Shown piece by piece: positions 1-8,741 of a DNA stretch of 64,000 nt (the stretch's first letter is position 1; every line of letters starts with the position of its first letter). The notes under the pieces were generated by a model that had not been told where the DNA came from, made no database searches, and was given only the letters and a program-made list of their open reading frames with translations. Source of the DNA: Clostridia bacterium (lineage in GTDB: Bacteria; Bacillota; Clostridia; TANB77; CAG-508); the NCBI GenBank assembly GCA_017429505.1, contig JAFROW010000005.1:1-64000 (forward strand). Direction: 5' to 3'. Position numbers and translations under genes: made by a program.

Positions 1-3000
1 CTGATGTGAATACTACTGCTGTACTTGCTGTTCCTCCTTCTCCTGTTACACTTGCTTCTGCTGTCGTAGTTGCATTATATGCTAATTTGTCTGATGTTGG
101 TTTTGTAAATTCTACTATTCTTGTATATTTTTGTACTGTTACTGTTACGTCTACACTCTTTTCTGCATAATTTGCATTTCCTGCTGCTTTTATTGTTACT
201 ACTACTGTTTGGTCATTATCATTGTCTAGGCTCATTGCTCCTGCTGTTAATTTGCTTCCATTTATGCTAGATTCACTTGTCGTTCCATTTGTTTTTATTG
301 TGTAGCTAACTGTTCCTTGGGCATCACTTACCAATGTACTTAAATCTGTTACACTTAATGTTTTTACTGTTATTGCTGTTTGGCTTACTTTCATTGGATT
401 ATTAGCTTCTTCTACTTTTATTTTTTTAGATATAACATTTCCTGCTTCATCCTTTGCCCAAATATAGTGTGTTCCTACTTCTAATCCTGTTTTTGTTATA
501 GTTGTGTCTTTTGTAGATGTTATAGTTGTCCATCCAGTTGTTGGCTCTGTACTACTTTCATTTATTTGCCATGCTACTACTCCACTTAAAGCATCTTGTA
601 GTCTAATATTTAATGTTTCTCCATATTCTATATTATCTGCAGTTATTGTTGGTTTTGCTGTATCATATTTTATATTAAATGGATCTGATACTTCTGATAT
701 ATTTCCAGATTCATCAATTACTCTAAAATATATTGTATCGTTTATTCCGTTTGATACTTCCCAGTTTTCTTGTCCATAATATGAATCTCCGTCTTGTTTA
801 ATTCCTCCACTCTTTTCTAATGTTAATTTTTTCCATGTATTTTGATTATCATTTGAATATTGGATTTCTTTAACTCCACTTCCTTTTTCTGTTGAAGTTA
901 TTGTAGTATATACTTGTTTATTTGCCCATGTTCCACTTGTATAATTTGCATTACCTTGGCTAAATTTTGCTACATAAGTTGGTTTTGTAGGTTTTATATC
1001 ATCTACATAATTTGCTATATAGTTTTTATCTCCTGTTGATCCTTTTTCAATTGTTACTTGTTTTTGTGGATTATCTCCATTACTTCCTGTCCATCCTGCA
1101 AATGTATATCCTTCTTTTGTTGGCTCAGGTAAAGTAAAGTTATCACTTTCTATTGTATAATTTTCTGGTTTATTTGTTAATGTTCCTCCATTTAAATCAT
1201 AAGTTAATGTATAACTTACTATTTCCCATTGTGCATAATACTCTACATTTCTTCCTGGCATTGTAGTATCTTTTGTTACTTGTTGTCCACCTGTTTTACT
1301 TGTAAACCACCCTTTGAATGTATATCCATTTCTTGTTGATGTTGGTAATTCTCCTAATTTTTCTCCATATAGTTTTCTAATTGATGTACCATTGCTTCCA
1401 CCATTTCCATCAAATGTTGCTGTATAACTTTGTTTTGTCCATTCTGCATATAGAGTTGTATCTCCCTTAAATTCTCCTAATTTATCTTTATCTATATGTG
1501 TTTCTGTTCCATCTGCTTTAGTATTCCAACCATTAAATTCAAATCCCTCTTTTGTTGGATTTACATTTGGCATATTTATACTTGCACCTTTTATGTTATC
1601 TAGATTTGAGCTATTTACTTTTATGTTTGCTTTTTGTGGTGTAGGCGTTTCAGCTCCTGTTCCTCCATTTAAGTTATATGTTATTGTTATTTCTTTTGTA
1701 TAAATTGCATAATAATTTGTGTTATTCTCTATATTTGAAATTGTTCCTTTGCTTGCTATTTTATTTGTTGTTCCATCTGGCTCTGTTGAAGTTGTCCAAT
1801 AAGGTGTTTCTTTAGTCCATCCATCATATCCTGTTATATCTGGAGCTGTTGCACTTCCTTTGTTATTATTCCATATTGTCACAGGATGAGGAACTCCATG
1901 TTTTTCTCCACTTGCATCTTTAAATGATAATGTTATTTCTTTTTTGAATATTGCATAAACTTTAACTCCTTCTGTTGTCATTATAATATCGCTTGTTTGT
2001 GCATTTATTGCATCTTTGTTTGTATTCCATCCTAAAAATGTATAACCTTCTTTTGTTGCTGTTACTTTTGATAAATCTACTTTTGTCCCATATTCAACTT
2101 CATCTGTTTCTTTTGTACAACTTGTTCCACCATTTGTTGTATAATCATATGTTACTAAATACTTATTTGTTTTCCATTTAATTGTTAATGTTTCTTCTCC
2201 ATTTTTTGTATATGTTGGTGTATATTCATCTCCTGGGCTTCCGACTTTTGTATCTCCATTATAATATCCTTCAACTGAATTTCCTTCTTTTGATTGTGTT
2301 GGTAATGTTATTGTTTCTACAGAGTATTGTGCAACTAACTTTGCTTGCCCATTTTTAAATGTAAAATTATTTTCTGATAAAACTCCAGAGCCATCTAAAT
2401 TCCATTTTGTAAAATTAATATTTGATTGTATTGTTTGTACTAAATTATCTCCATCTTTAAACTTAATTTCATAATTGCTTTGTGGTATTGGGTCATCAAT
2501 CTTAATTGAACTTTCTGGTTTTCCTTTTACTTCTGTAATGTTTCTGCTATCGTTCCAAGTTCCTCCATTAGGATCTACTGCTAATTTTACTGCTGCTTCT
2601 CCTATAGCATATGGTCCAAATGTCTCTGTTATCACTTCTCCATCATCTTTTGTTACTTGTACGTGTAAATAATAATTGCCTTCTGTAGTATTCTCAAGTA
2701 TTATAGGTGTCTCTGTTATTTTATCATTTTCTGTTCCATTACTTTTTAATTGCATTTCATCATCGTAATTGATTGGTTCTTCTTCTGAATTTGTCCACAC
2801 ATACTTTACTTTATTTATGTTGTTATGTACGAAGCTTTTTATTGTTATGTTAACCGAGTATTGTTTATTAAGTGATATACTTCCTCTTGGATCGGCATCT
2901 ATCATTATTGCATCATCTAATATTCCTAAATATTTTGCATATCCATTTCTATGTACTTGGTAAACTCTTCCAGATGACTTAAATGTAACACTATACATAT

Positions 3001-3319
3001 TGTTTTTTTGGTAATACTTTAAAATAGTTTTACCTTTTCCAGCATTGGTGTCTAATGCATCTAAGAAGTGTCTTTCCTCCAAATCTCCATATTTGTTTAA
3101 ATTTCTTGCTGAATTTGAAGATACTCCTATTATCTTCATCTCAGCATTTATTTCTGCTTGTTCTTTAGCTTTTCTTGAATTGCCAATTATATTATTTCCA
3201 GATATCGCAGAAATTGTGATTGTGGCAAGAATTAATAAGACAATAACTGTTATAACTAAAGCCATTATGGTTATTCCCTTATTTCTGTTGTTTCTTTCGT
3301 TTACTCCGTACTTGTTCAT
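1..3319 (-). CDS. Giant secreted InlB B-repeat protein, prepilin-like N-terminus (partial)
   Basis: The frame starts at the ATG ending at 3319, behind an AGGAGG site, and stays open to the window edge, so at least 1106 residues are present and the C-terminus is missing. The N-terminus has a short basic segment, then GITIMALVITVIVLLILA, which resembles the prepilin-type cleavage and membrane segment common in clostridial pseudopilins. A mid region carries about five Listeria-Bacteroides (InlB B, Flg_new) repeats, recognisable from motifs such as GYTFLGWNT, GFEFNGWNT, GYTFKGWFT and GYTFAGWTG between roughly 2050 and 1100. After these come Ig-like segments, including a 'DESGNISEV' stretch. The family is extracellular, and a role in surface adhesion is inferred. 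No anchor can be seen because the end is missing. It shares its promoter layout with the three large A genes downstream. Confidence 0.8.
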   Translation of the reverse strand, partial: MNKYGVNERNNRNKGITIMALVITVIVLLILATITISAISGNNIIGNSRKAKEQAEINAEMKIIGVSSNSARNLNKYGDLEERHFLDALDTNAGKGKTILKYYQKNNMYSVTFKSSGRVYQVHRNGYAKYLGILDDAIMIDADPRGSISLNKQYSVNITIKSFVHNNINKVKYVWTNSEEEPINYDDEMQLKSNGTENDKITETPIILENTTEGNYYLHVQVTKDDGEVITETFGPYAIGEAAVKLAVDPNGGTWNDSRNITEVKGKPESSIKIDDPIPQSNYEIKFKDGDNLVQTIQSNINFTKWNLDGSGVLSENNFTFKNGQAKLVAQYSVETITLPTQSKEGNSVEGYYNGDTKVGSPGDEYTPTYTKNGEETLTIKWKTNKYLVTYDYTTNGGTSCTKETDEVEYGTKVDLSKVTATKEGYTFLGWNTNKDAINAQTSDIIMTTEGVKVYAIFKKEITLSFKDASGEKHGVPHPVTIWNNNKGSATAPDITGYDGWTKETPYWTTSTEPDGTTNKIASKGTISNIENNTNYYAIYTKEITITYNLNGGTGAETPTPQKANIKVNSSNLDNIKGASINMPNVNPTKEGFEFNGWNTKADGTETHIDKDKLGEFKGDTTLYAEWTKQSYTATFDGNGGSNGTSIRKLYGEKLGELPTSTRNGYTFKGWFTSKTGGQQVTKDTTMPGRNVEYYAQWEIVSYTLTYDLNGGTLTNKPENYTIESDNFTLPEPTKEGYTFAGWTGSNGDNPQKQVTIEKGSTGDKNYIANYVDDIKPTKPTYVAKFSQGNANYTSGTWANKQVYTTITSTEKGSGVKEIQYSNDNQNTWKKLTLEKSGGIKQDGDSYYGQENWEVSNGINDTIYFRVIDESGNISEVSDPFNIKYDTAKPTITADNIEYGETLNIRLQDALSGVVAWQINESSTEPTTGWTTITSTKDTTITKTGLEVGTHYIWAKDEAGNVISKKIKVEEANNPMKVSQTAITVKTLSVTDLSTLVSDAQGTVSYTIKTNGTTSESSINGSKLTAGAMSLDNDNDQTVVVTIKAAGNANYAEKSVDVTVTVQKYTRIVEFTKPTSDKLAYNATTTAEASVTGEGGTASTAVVFTS

Positions 3320-3364
3320 AATGTTTCCTCCTAAAAAAAATTTTGTGTTTTTTCTTATATATAA

Positions 3365-3393
3365 ATACTATCTTCTTTAAAGTTCAAAGTCAA
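3365..3393 (-). promoter_or_regulatory. Promoter of the InlB-repeat gene
   Basis: On the minus strand, TTGACT (3388-3393) and TAGTAT (3365-3370) are separated by 17 nt. This sits about 45 bp upstream of the start codon. Confidence 0.6.
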
Positions 3394-3560
3394 TGGCACT
3401 ATTTGCCTATCTTATGCAAACATAAAAAAAACATTTACGGAAACAGAATTAGAAACTTTTTAGTAATATTATTAAATTTCTGTTACTTTTTTATTACAAA
3501 TATAAAACATTTTTATTAGCTTTATTAGGGAAAAATACACTTTATGGTCATTTTATGTCT
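3394..3560 (-). promoter_or_regulatory. Upstream box region shared with the A-gene promoters
   Basis: This gene-free stretch holds the octamer TTACGGAA (3435-3442, plus-strand reading) exactly 41 bp upstream of the -35 box. A TTAC-T-run-ATTACAA element starts 40 bp further upstream at 3483. The same elements and near-identical spacings precede the genes starting at 29206 and 38835. A second TTACGGAA copy lies at 3734-3741, too far away for the same role. Confidence 0.55.
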
Positions 3561-3688
3561 ATTTTTAATTGATAAAATTCTATTCAAAAATGTAAATATA
3601 TTTGAAAATAAAATTTCTGCCTTAAATATTATAAAATTAAAAAGTACTTCAAATTTTCTATTCCGAAAGATATAACGACTTTTTTACA

Positions 3689-3735
3689 CAAAAAAAACAC
3701 TTTAGAAATAATTTCTAAAATGTTTTTTTACCTTT
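3689..3735 (-). terminator. Terminator after the G5/3D protein gene
   Basis: On the minus strand a hairpin with about 13 bp of stem (ACATTTTAGAAAT paired with ATTTCTAAAGTGT, with G-U pairs) is followed by a T run. It lies just past the stop codon at 3761. Confidence 0.7.
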
Positions 3736-3760
3736 ACGGAATACTTAAATTACTAAACTA

Positions 3761-4729
3761 TTAATCAATTACTTTTACCGGTAAATATTTAACTCCCCAT
3801 CTTAAAGCTTCACTATGAGAATTAACATACATATCTATACGATTTCCTTTTATAGCTCCACCTCTGTCTTCTACAACATAAGTCTTTCCATTTATAGATA
3901 GTTTTGTTCCAAATGAGAAACCACGAGGTGCTGCAATTGTTCTTCCAGCTTTAGCTTTTTTACCACATGCTGTAATTCCATTTGATTTACCACAACATTT
4001 TGCACATGAACAATATGCTGTAATTTTGTAAATTTTTGTTTTTCCACTTGATGATTCGGATTTAGTAGATTTGATAGATGTACTAGGTAAATCTGAACCT
4101 CTTATTGTATCTGAAGATCTTGATGTGACATTACTTCTGACTTGTACAATCTTATCTGTTGGCTTTTTGATTATTTTTTCTGATATTTTTGTTCTTTTAA
4201 TTTCTGTGTTGTTTTGATATTTAACTTTGTAAGTAATCTCTTTTATTCCATTTTCCCCTTCTTGCAAAACCTTGTTTTTTGTAGATTTTGCACCATCTGA
4301 GATGTCTTTTTTTATTGTTTCGAATGGAATTTCTTCTTTTTTTACTTCTATTTTTTCTACTACATCATCATAAGCTTGAAGTAAAGAATCTAGTGTTGTT
4401 TCTATCCCACTTTCAGAAACTTTTGCAACTTGTATTTCTTGTTTTGATTTGTTTGAAATTACTATTTTTCCCTCATCAGTAATGTTTTCATTTTGTTTAG
4501 GTGAAACTTTTTCATCTTCACCAACTAATATATTGTTGTCTTTTAAAATATCTGCAACTTTTGTCTTACTTGTTAAAACAGTAAGCTTATAACCGTCTGA
4601 TAAAGTAATGTCTACACTATTTACTTTAGTGTTCATTGCCATTACTCCAGCTCCAGACATCGCAATTAATGCGATTATTGTTAAAGTAATTCTTATCATC
4701 GAGAAAGTTTTTTTATTTCTTTTTTTCAT
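3761..4729 (-). CDS. YabE-like cell-wall protein with DUF348, G5 and 3D domains
   Basis: This 322-residue protein begins with a membrane or signal segment at about residues 11-31. DUF348-like sequence follows (about 36-75, 'VDITLSDGYKLTVLTSKTKVADIL'-type strand pattern), then a G5 domain (about 135-215). A C-terminal 3D domain (about 230-322) carries the acidic motifs VEDRGG and NRIDMYV and the typical AYCSCAKCCG cysteine cluster. Family members such as B. subtilis YabE and the Rpf-like Sps proteins act on peptidoglycan outside the cell, and the 3D fold resembles the lytic transglycosylase MltA. The start is an ATG behind a GGAGG site. The gene is monocistronic, with its own promoter and terminator. 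Catalytic activity is inferred from the family. Confidence 0.85.
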   Translation of the reverse strand: MKKRNKKTFSMIRITLTIIALIAMSGAGVMAMNTKVNSVDITLSDGYKLTVLTSKTKVADILKDNNILVGEDEKVSPKQNENITDEGKIVISNKSKQEIQVAKVSESGIETTLDSLLQAYDDVVEKIEVKKEEIPFETIKKDISDGAKSTKNKVLQEGENGIKEITYKVKYQNNTEIKRTKISEKIIKKPTDKIVQVRSNVTSRSSDTIRGSDLPSTSIKSTKSESSSGKTKIYKITAYCSCAKCCGKSNGITACGKKAKAGRTIAAPRGFSFGTKLSINGKTYVVEDRGGAIKGNRIDMYVNSHSEALRWGVKYLPVKVID

Positions 4730-4767
4730 AAAAATTATGAACCTCCTTTTTCCCTAACGACATTTCC

Positions 4768-4796
4768 ATTATACCTCATTTTTCTTTTTTTGTCAA
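4768..4796 (-). promoter_or_regulatory. Promoter of the YabE-like gene
   Basis: Minus-strand TTGACA (4791-4796), a 17-nt spacer and TATAAT (4768-4773) form a consensus vegetative promoter about 40 bp before the start codon. Confidence 0.8.
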
Positions 4797-4884
4797 ATTT
4801 GGAATAAATTGGAATTTTGTTCTAAAAGAATTCTCTTTACTATATTATATGATTTGTCCCATTTTTTATGAAAAAATTTTTTTC

Positions 4885-4913
4885 TTGATTTTTATTTTTT
4901 TTTAATGTACAAT
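4885..4913 (+). promoter_or_regulatory. Promoter of the exonuclease III gene
   Basis: TTGATT (4885-4890), a 17-nt spacer and TACAAT (4908-4913) precede the start at 4942. Confidence 0.55.
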
Positions 4914-4941
4914 TGTTTATAAAAAAAGGAATGTGATAAAA

Positions 4942-5698
4942 ATGAAATTAATATCGTGGAATGTAAATGGAATTAGAGCTTGTCTAACTAAAGGATTTGA
5001 AGACTTTTTTAAAAAGATAAATGCAGATATTTTTTGTATTCAAGAAACTAAATGCCAAGAAGGACAAGTTGATTTAGAATTTAATGGATATATTAGTTAT
5101 TGGAATAGTGCAGAAAAGAAAGGATATTCAGGTACTGCAATTTTTACTAAGAAAAAGCCTATGAATGTAACTTACGGAATTGGGATTGAAGAACATGATA
5201 AAGAAGGACGTGTAATTACATTAGAATTTGAAAAATTTTTTATGGTAAATATTTATACTCCAAATTCTAAAAGAGAATTGGAACGTCTTCGGTTATAGAC
5301 AGATTTGGGAAGATGCGATTCGTAACTATTTGCTAAAACTTAATAAAACTAAGCCTGTTATTATGTGTGGTGATTTAAATGTTGCACATCAAGAAATAGA
5401 CCTAAAAAACCCTAAAACAAATCACCATAATGCTGGATTTACAGATGAAGAAAGAAACAAAATGACAGAACTTCTTACTTCAGGATTTACAGATAGTTTC
5501 AGATATTTATATCCTGACAAGGAAAATTGCTATTCTTGGTGGTCTTATATGGGGCATGCTCGTGAAAAAAATGTTGGTTGGAGAATTGATTATTTTATTG
5601 TTTCTGATAGAATAGCCCCAAAAATAGATGAAGCCAAAATTCATGATCAAATTTTTGGAAGTGATCACTGCCCTGTTGAACTTGAAATAAATATTTAA
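4942..5698 (+). pseudogene. xth: Exonuclease III (AP endonuclease), frameshifted
   Basis: The first frame (from ATG 4942) gives the canonical start MKLISWNVNGIRA and the metal-binding motif IQETKC, and ends at a premature stop at 5298. The second frame (about 5290-5698) continues the same protein: GYRQIWEDA, CGDLNVAHQEIDLKNPKTN, the SWWSYM segment, GWRIDYF and the catalytic GSDHCPVEL. Joined, the product has the normal length of about 250 residues for the ExoA/Xth family, which repairs abasic sites and has 3'-5' exonuclease activity. One extra base near 5289 (the C in 'cttcggttat') accounts for the break. All catalytic motifs are intact, so a sequencing or assembly error is as likely as a real mutation. 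An upstream in-frame GTG at 4933 is rejected because it sits too close to the ribosome-binding site. Confidence 0.85.
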
Positions 5699-5705
5699 AA
5701 AAATA

Positions 5706-5734
5706 TTGAAAAAATCATAATAATATGATAATAT
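5706..5734 (+). promoter_or_regulatory. Promoter of lemA
   Basis: TTGAAA (5706-5711), a 17-nt spacer and TAATAT (5729-5734) lie 34 bp upstream of the lemA start codon. Confidence 0.6.
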
Positions 5735-5767
5735 ATTAATATACTATATAGAAACGGAGGAATTAGT

Positions 5768-6325
5768 ATGTGGATTGCAATAATTATAATAATAGCAATT
5801 ATTGGATTTATTATTTCATTGTATAATGGTCTTGTACAACTAAGAAATAAAGTTCAAAATGCTTGGAGTCAAATTGATGTACAATTACAAAGAAGATTTG
5901 ACTTAATTCCAAACTTTGTTGAAACAGTAAAAGGGTATATGACTCATGAGAAGGAAACTCTTGAAAAAGTTACAGCACTTCGTACATCATGGGCAAATGC
6001 TACAACTGTAAAAGACAAAGCAGACCTAGATGGAGAGTTATCTTCTGCTTTAAAAACAATAATGGCTGTTTCTGAAAATTACCCAGATTTAAAAGCAAAT
6101 CAAAACTTTATGCAATTATCTGAAGAGCTTCGCAATACAGAAAATAAAATTGCATTTTCAAGACAATTCTACAATGACACAGTTACAATGTACAATACAA
6201 AATTACAAGTATTTCCATCAAATATCATAGCTGGAATGTTTAACTTTACACCATCAGATTTATTTAAAACAGATTCTGATGAAGCAAGACAAAATGTTAA
6301 GGTTGATTTTGGAAATAATAACTAG
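5768..6325 (+). CDS. lemA: LemA family membrane protein
   Basis: This 185-residue protein has one N-terminal transmembrane helix (about residues 1-18) and then the LemA helical-bundle signature: [31 protein letters not shown] and [15 protein letters not shown]. LemA proteins are membrane-anchored with the bundle outside or in the periplasm-equivalent space, and their precise role is unknown. The downstream neighbour is htpX, which is the usual pairing in Firmicutes and suggests a shared membrane-stress function. An intrinsic terminator separates the two genes, so they are probably transcribed mostly independently here. Start: ATG behind GGAGGA. Confidence 0.92.
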   Translation: MWIAIIIIIAIIGFIISLYNGLVQLRNKVQNAWSQIDVQLQRRFDLIPNFVETVKGYMTHEKETLEKVTALRTSWANATTVKDKADLDGELSSALKTIMAVSENYPDLKANQNFMQLSEELRNTENKIAFSRQFYNDTVTMYNTKLQVFPSNIIAGMFNFTPSDLFKTDSDEARQNVKVDFGNNN

Positions 6326-6366
6326 TTTTAAGTTATGGGAAATGCAGTTTTCTATAACTATAGATT

Positions 6367-6398
6367 GCAACCCTATATTTTTTAGGGTTGCGATTTTT
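6367..6398 (+). terminator. Terminator after lemA
   Basis: The inverted repeat GCAACCCTA / TAGGGTTGC with a short T-rich loop is followed by a T-rich tract, 40 bp after the lemA stop. Confidence 0.8.
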
Positions 6399-6447
6399 AT
6401 ATTAATTACTATTACAAAATACACTTATTATTATATAGGAGGCAATT

Positions 6448-7335
6448 ATGTTTGATACAATTAAAAAAAATAAAAGAGAATCATTTCTTATAGTTTCTAT
6501 TTTTATTGTTGTTATAACATTAATAATATATTATATATGTATGGCATTAGATATGGGCGCTATTTCAATAGCTATTGCACTTGGTTTTTCTATAATTACA
6601 GCTTGGTCTAGTTACTATTATAGTGACCAAATTGTGCTTAAACTAAATAATGCAAGACCTGCAACTAGAGAAGAAAATTTACAATTAGTAAATATTTTAG
6701 ATTCATTAGTAGTAGCTAGTGGATTAAATGTCACACCAAAGCTTTACGTTGTTGATGATCCTCAGCCAAATGCATTTGCAACAGGAAGAAATCCAGAACA
6801 TTCTGCAATTTGTGTTACAACAGGCCTTCTAGAAAAGCTAGATTACTATGAATTAGAAGGTGTGGTTGGTCATGAATTAGGTCATATAAAAAATTATGAT
6901 ATTCGTTTATCTGCTGTAGTTACTGTTATGGTTGGCTTTGTTGTTATGCTTTCTGATATGTTCTCAAGATATATGTTTTATGGCGGAAGTCGAAGAAGAA
7001 ATAATGATGAATCTAAAGGAAATGCAATTTTTATGCTAATTGGTCTTATATTTTTAATACTTTCACCTATTTTTGGCAAACTTATGCAACTAGCAATTTC
7101 TAGAAAAAGAGAATACATGGCAGATGCAACCTCTGTACAGTTTACTCGTAACCCAGATGGACTTATTTCTGCTTTACAAAAAATATCTAGTGATCCGAAC
7201 GAGCTTAAAACAGCAAATAATTCTACTGCTCACATGTATATTTCCAATCCTTTTAGAAAAAAGAAATCTTCAAGTCTTTGGTCTACACATCCTAGTACTG
7301 AGGATAGAATTAGTGCTTTAAAAAATTTGAAATAA
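6448..7335 (+). CDS. htpX: Zinc metalloprotease HtpX
   Basis: This 295-residue integral membrane peptidase of family M48B has two N-terminal transmembrane helices (about 15-33 and 37-55), the zinc-binding HELGH motif (about residues 141-145, within GVVGHELGHIKNYD), two more hydrophobic segments, and the downstream glutamate region REYMADA that supplies the third zinc ligand. HtpX degrades misfolded membrane proteins at the cytoplasmic face. The upstream AGGAGG site and ATG are clear. The last codons (…NLK, stop) and the following 15 bases match, in inverted orientation, the end of the cysteine desulfurase gene at 16610. This matters for the history of the island between them. Confidence 0.94.
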   Translation: MFDTIKKNKRESFLIVSIFIVVITLIIYYICMALDMGAISIAIALGFSIITAWSSYYYSDQIVLKLNNARPATREENLQLVNILDSLVVASGLNVTPKLYVVDDPQPNAFATGRNPEHSAICVTTGLLEKLDYYELEGVVGHELGHIKNYDIRLSAVVTVMVGFVVMLSDMFSRYMFYGGSRRRNNDESKGNAIFMLIGLIFLILSPIFGKLMQLAISRKREYMADATSVQFTRNPDGLISALQKISSDPNELKTANNSTAHMYISNPFRKKKSSSLWSTHPSTEDRISALKNLK

Positions 7336-7344
7336 AAAAGTGGC
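7323..7344 (+). repeat. 22-nt exact inverted repeat, left copy
   Basis: The 22 bases covering the end of htpX and the following AAATAAAAAAGTGGC are the exact reverse complement of 16601-16622 at the end of the cysteine desulfurase gene. The two copies bound the accessory island. Confidence 0.8.
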
Positions 7345-7397
7345 TAAGGGAGAATTTAAATAAGGACAAAAATCCTTATTAAGTTCTTCCTTATTTT
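7345..7397 (+). terminator. Terminator-type palindrome after htpX (left flank of the island)
   Basis: An inner stem AATAAGGA/TCCTTATT and an outer imperfect stem AAGGGAGAA/TTCTTCCTT are followed by a T-rich run. It is related in sequence to the palindrome at 16551-16602, in the opposite orientation. Confidence 0.65.
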
Positions 7398-7478
7398 ATT
7401 GAAATAGAAATCGATTAGATGATATAAATTAAAACAAGTTAATTTGTAGTGAAAATCAAATTTAGGAGGATTTTTATT

Positions 7479-7841
7479 ATGAGTTATGAAATTACATATA
7501 CCAAAAAAGGAGATTATTATATTCCAAATTTAACGCTTGCTAAAAATAAGTATTCTGATTACAAATTAAGTAAGTATGGAAGAATGAGAGCAAGATATTT
7601 AAAAGAATACAAAAAGGCAGAGTATACTATTTTACTTATTGATGGTAAATTAGATGAACATTTATATAATACAGATATAGAGTGTAAAAAGAGATATGAC
7701 CTTTTGATGAAAAAATTTGCAGAAAAAGAAAATATAACAGAAGAATTAAAAGCAAATAATCAAATGGAATGGGTACAGAAAATGAATAATATTAAAAATT
7801 CAGTTGAAGAAATTATTTTTAAAGAATTAATATTTGTATGA
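7479..7841 (+). CDS. tnpV: TnpV family transposon-encoded protein
   Basis: The 120-residue product matches the TnpV family of Tn4451/Tn4453-type and related mobilisable elements. Visible signatures are ITYTKKGDYYIPNLTL at the N-terminus, KYGRMRARYLKE at about 35-46, and the C-terminal NNQMEWVQKMNNI…EIIFKELI. TnpV is a small accessory gene of these elements and its molecular function is not established. I chose the ATG at 7479 behind AGGAGG over an in-frame start at 7449 because the family begins M-S/T-x-x-I-T-Y. It opens the accessory island directly after the htpX terminator and appears intact. Confidence 0.85.
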   Translation: MSYEITYTKKGDYYIPNLTLAKNKYSDYKLSKYGRMRARYLKEYKKAEYTILLIDGKLDEHLYNTDIECKKRYDLLMKKFAEKENITEELKANNQMEWVQKMNNIKNSVEEIIFKELIFV

Positions 7842-7858
7842 GAAAAGAGGTATAGAAA

Positions 7859-8179
7859 ATGGAAGATTTTAAATTATATGATTTAGATTCTGCTGAATTA
7901 ACTAAATTAATAGATATTAGTAGAATTAAGTTAAAAGAAAAGAGTTCACAGTATAAAGAACTTACAGAAAAAGTTGTAGAAATTATTGAGAATTATCCTA
8001 ATGTTTTAGCACTTATTGAAGATAATGAGGTTAATAGCTTAAATGAAGAAGAATGCAAAATGTTATAAAAATTGATTACTTTAAATATAAAAATGACAAC
8101 CTATGAAGATAGAGAAATTTTCTTTTTAGGTGCTGGAGAAAACTATTTTGATTTCAAAAAATTAGAAATATTAAAATAG
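7859..8179 (+). pseudogene. DUF6664-like element protein with in-frame TAA
   Basis: The ATG at 7859 opens a 69-codon frame (MEDFKLYDLDSAELTKLID…) that ends at TAA 8066-8068. The same frame continues without a shift for another 37 codons (KLITLNIKMTTYEDREIFFLGAGENYF…LEILK). Both halves resemble one small protein of about 107 residues commonly found beside tnpV and mob genes in clostridial elements, which I recall as DUF6664-like. A single nonsense change would explain the structure. A shorter restart at ATG 8093 (28 codons) is possible. The function of the family is unknown. Confidence 0.6.
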
Positions 8180-8185
8180 AATTTT

Positions 8186-8218
8186 AGAAGAAATTTCAGA
8201 GCGAAGTTTCTTCTTTTT
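8186..8218 (+). terminator. Intrinsic terminator after the tnpV operon
   Basis: AGAAGAAA and TTTCTTCT form a stem around a loop of about 13 nt, followed directly by a T run. Confidence 0.7.
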
Positions 8219-8322
8219 TTGCACAATTTTTTGATGAAAAGTGGATAACTAGGAGCAATTTTCTTAACTTGAAATATTAAAAGCAAGCGACGCATTTTTC
8301 CTCCCGTCTAAATACAGCTTGT

Positions 8323-8364
8323 CAGTTTTGATGCAAAACTGAACTTATGGGGAAATCTTTCCCC
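8323..8364 (+). other. Putative oriT / hairpin pair upstream of mobC
   Basis: Two back-to-back hairpins lie here: CAGTTTT/AAAACTG (8323-8341) and the perfect GGGGAAA/TTTCCCC (8349-8364). They sit 40 bp upstream of the mobC remnant. Origins of transfer commonly lie directly upstream of mobC-relaxase pairs, so an oriT is the likely reading, but no nic consensus is claimed. Confidence 0.45.
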
Positions 8365-8404
8365 AATCCCCTTAAAAAATTTTGAGAAAGGAGCTAAAAA
8401 AATT

Positions 8405-8724
8405 ATGAGAGCAAGAACAATAAAACAACAATTTTATTTAAATACAGAAGAAAAAAATATTAAAAGAAAAATCTAAAAGAGCAGGGTTTAAATGAATCTG
8501 AATTTATACGAAGTATGATTAAAGGTTACAAGATAAAAGAACAACCAACAGAAGAGATTAGAGAATTTACAAAAGATATATCTGGAATAGCAAATAATAT
8601 AAATCAAATTGCAAGAGCAGTTAATACCACAAGATATATTAGAGATGAGGATTTAGAATATATAAAGAATGCTATTTCAAAATTTATTTTAGAGTTCCAA
8701 AAAAAAATATATTCAAGAAATTAG
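8405..8724 (+). pseudogene. mobC: MobC-like relaxosome protein, two frameshifts
   Basis: Three pieces in shifted frames together form a MobC-type protein. They are MRARTIKQQFYLNTEEKNI from ATG 8405, then LKEKSKRAG, then LNESEFIRSMIKGYKIKEQ…DISGIANNINQIARAVN…. The last segment carries the conserved GIANNINQIAR motif of MobC. Each break needs one surplus base (near 8461 and in the GGGTTT at about 8488-8493). MobC binds DNA near oriT and helps the relaxase open it. It directly precedes the relaxase remnant and is clearly non-functional unless these are assembly errors. Confidence 0.75.
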
Positions 8725-8741
8725 AAAGGAGATTTTAAGCA

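Noticed and set aside
4288-4482. Leu-rich plus-strand frames opposite surface and wall genes
   Set aside because: These are shadows created by Lys/Glu/Asn-rich coding sequence on the other strand.
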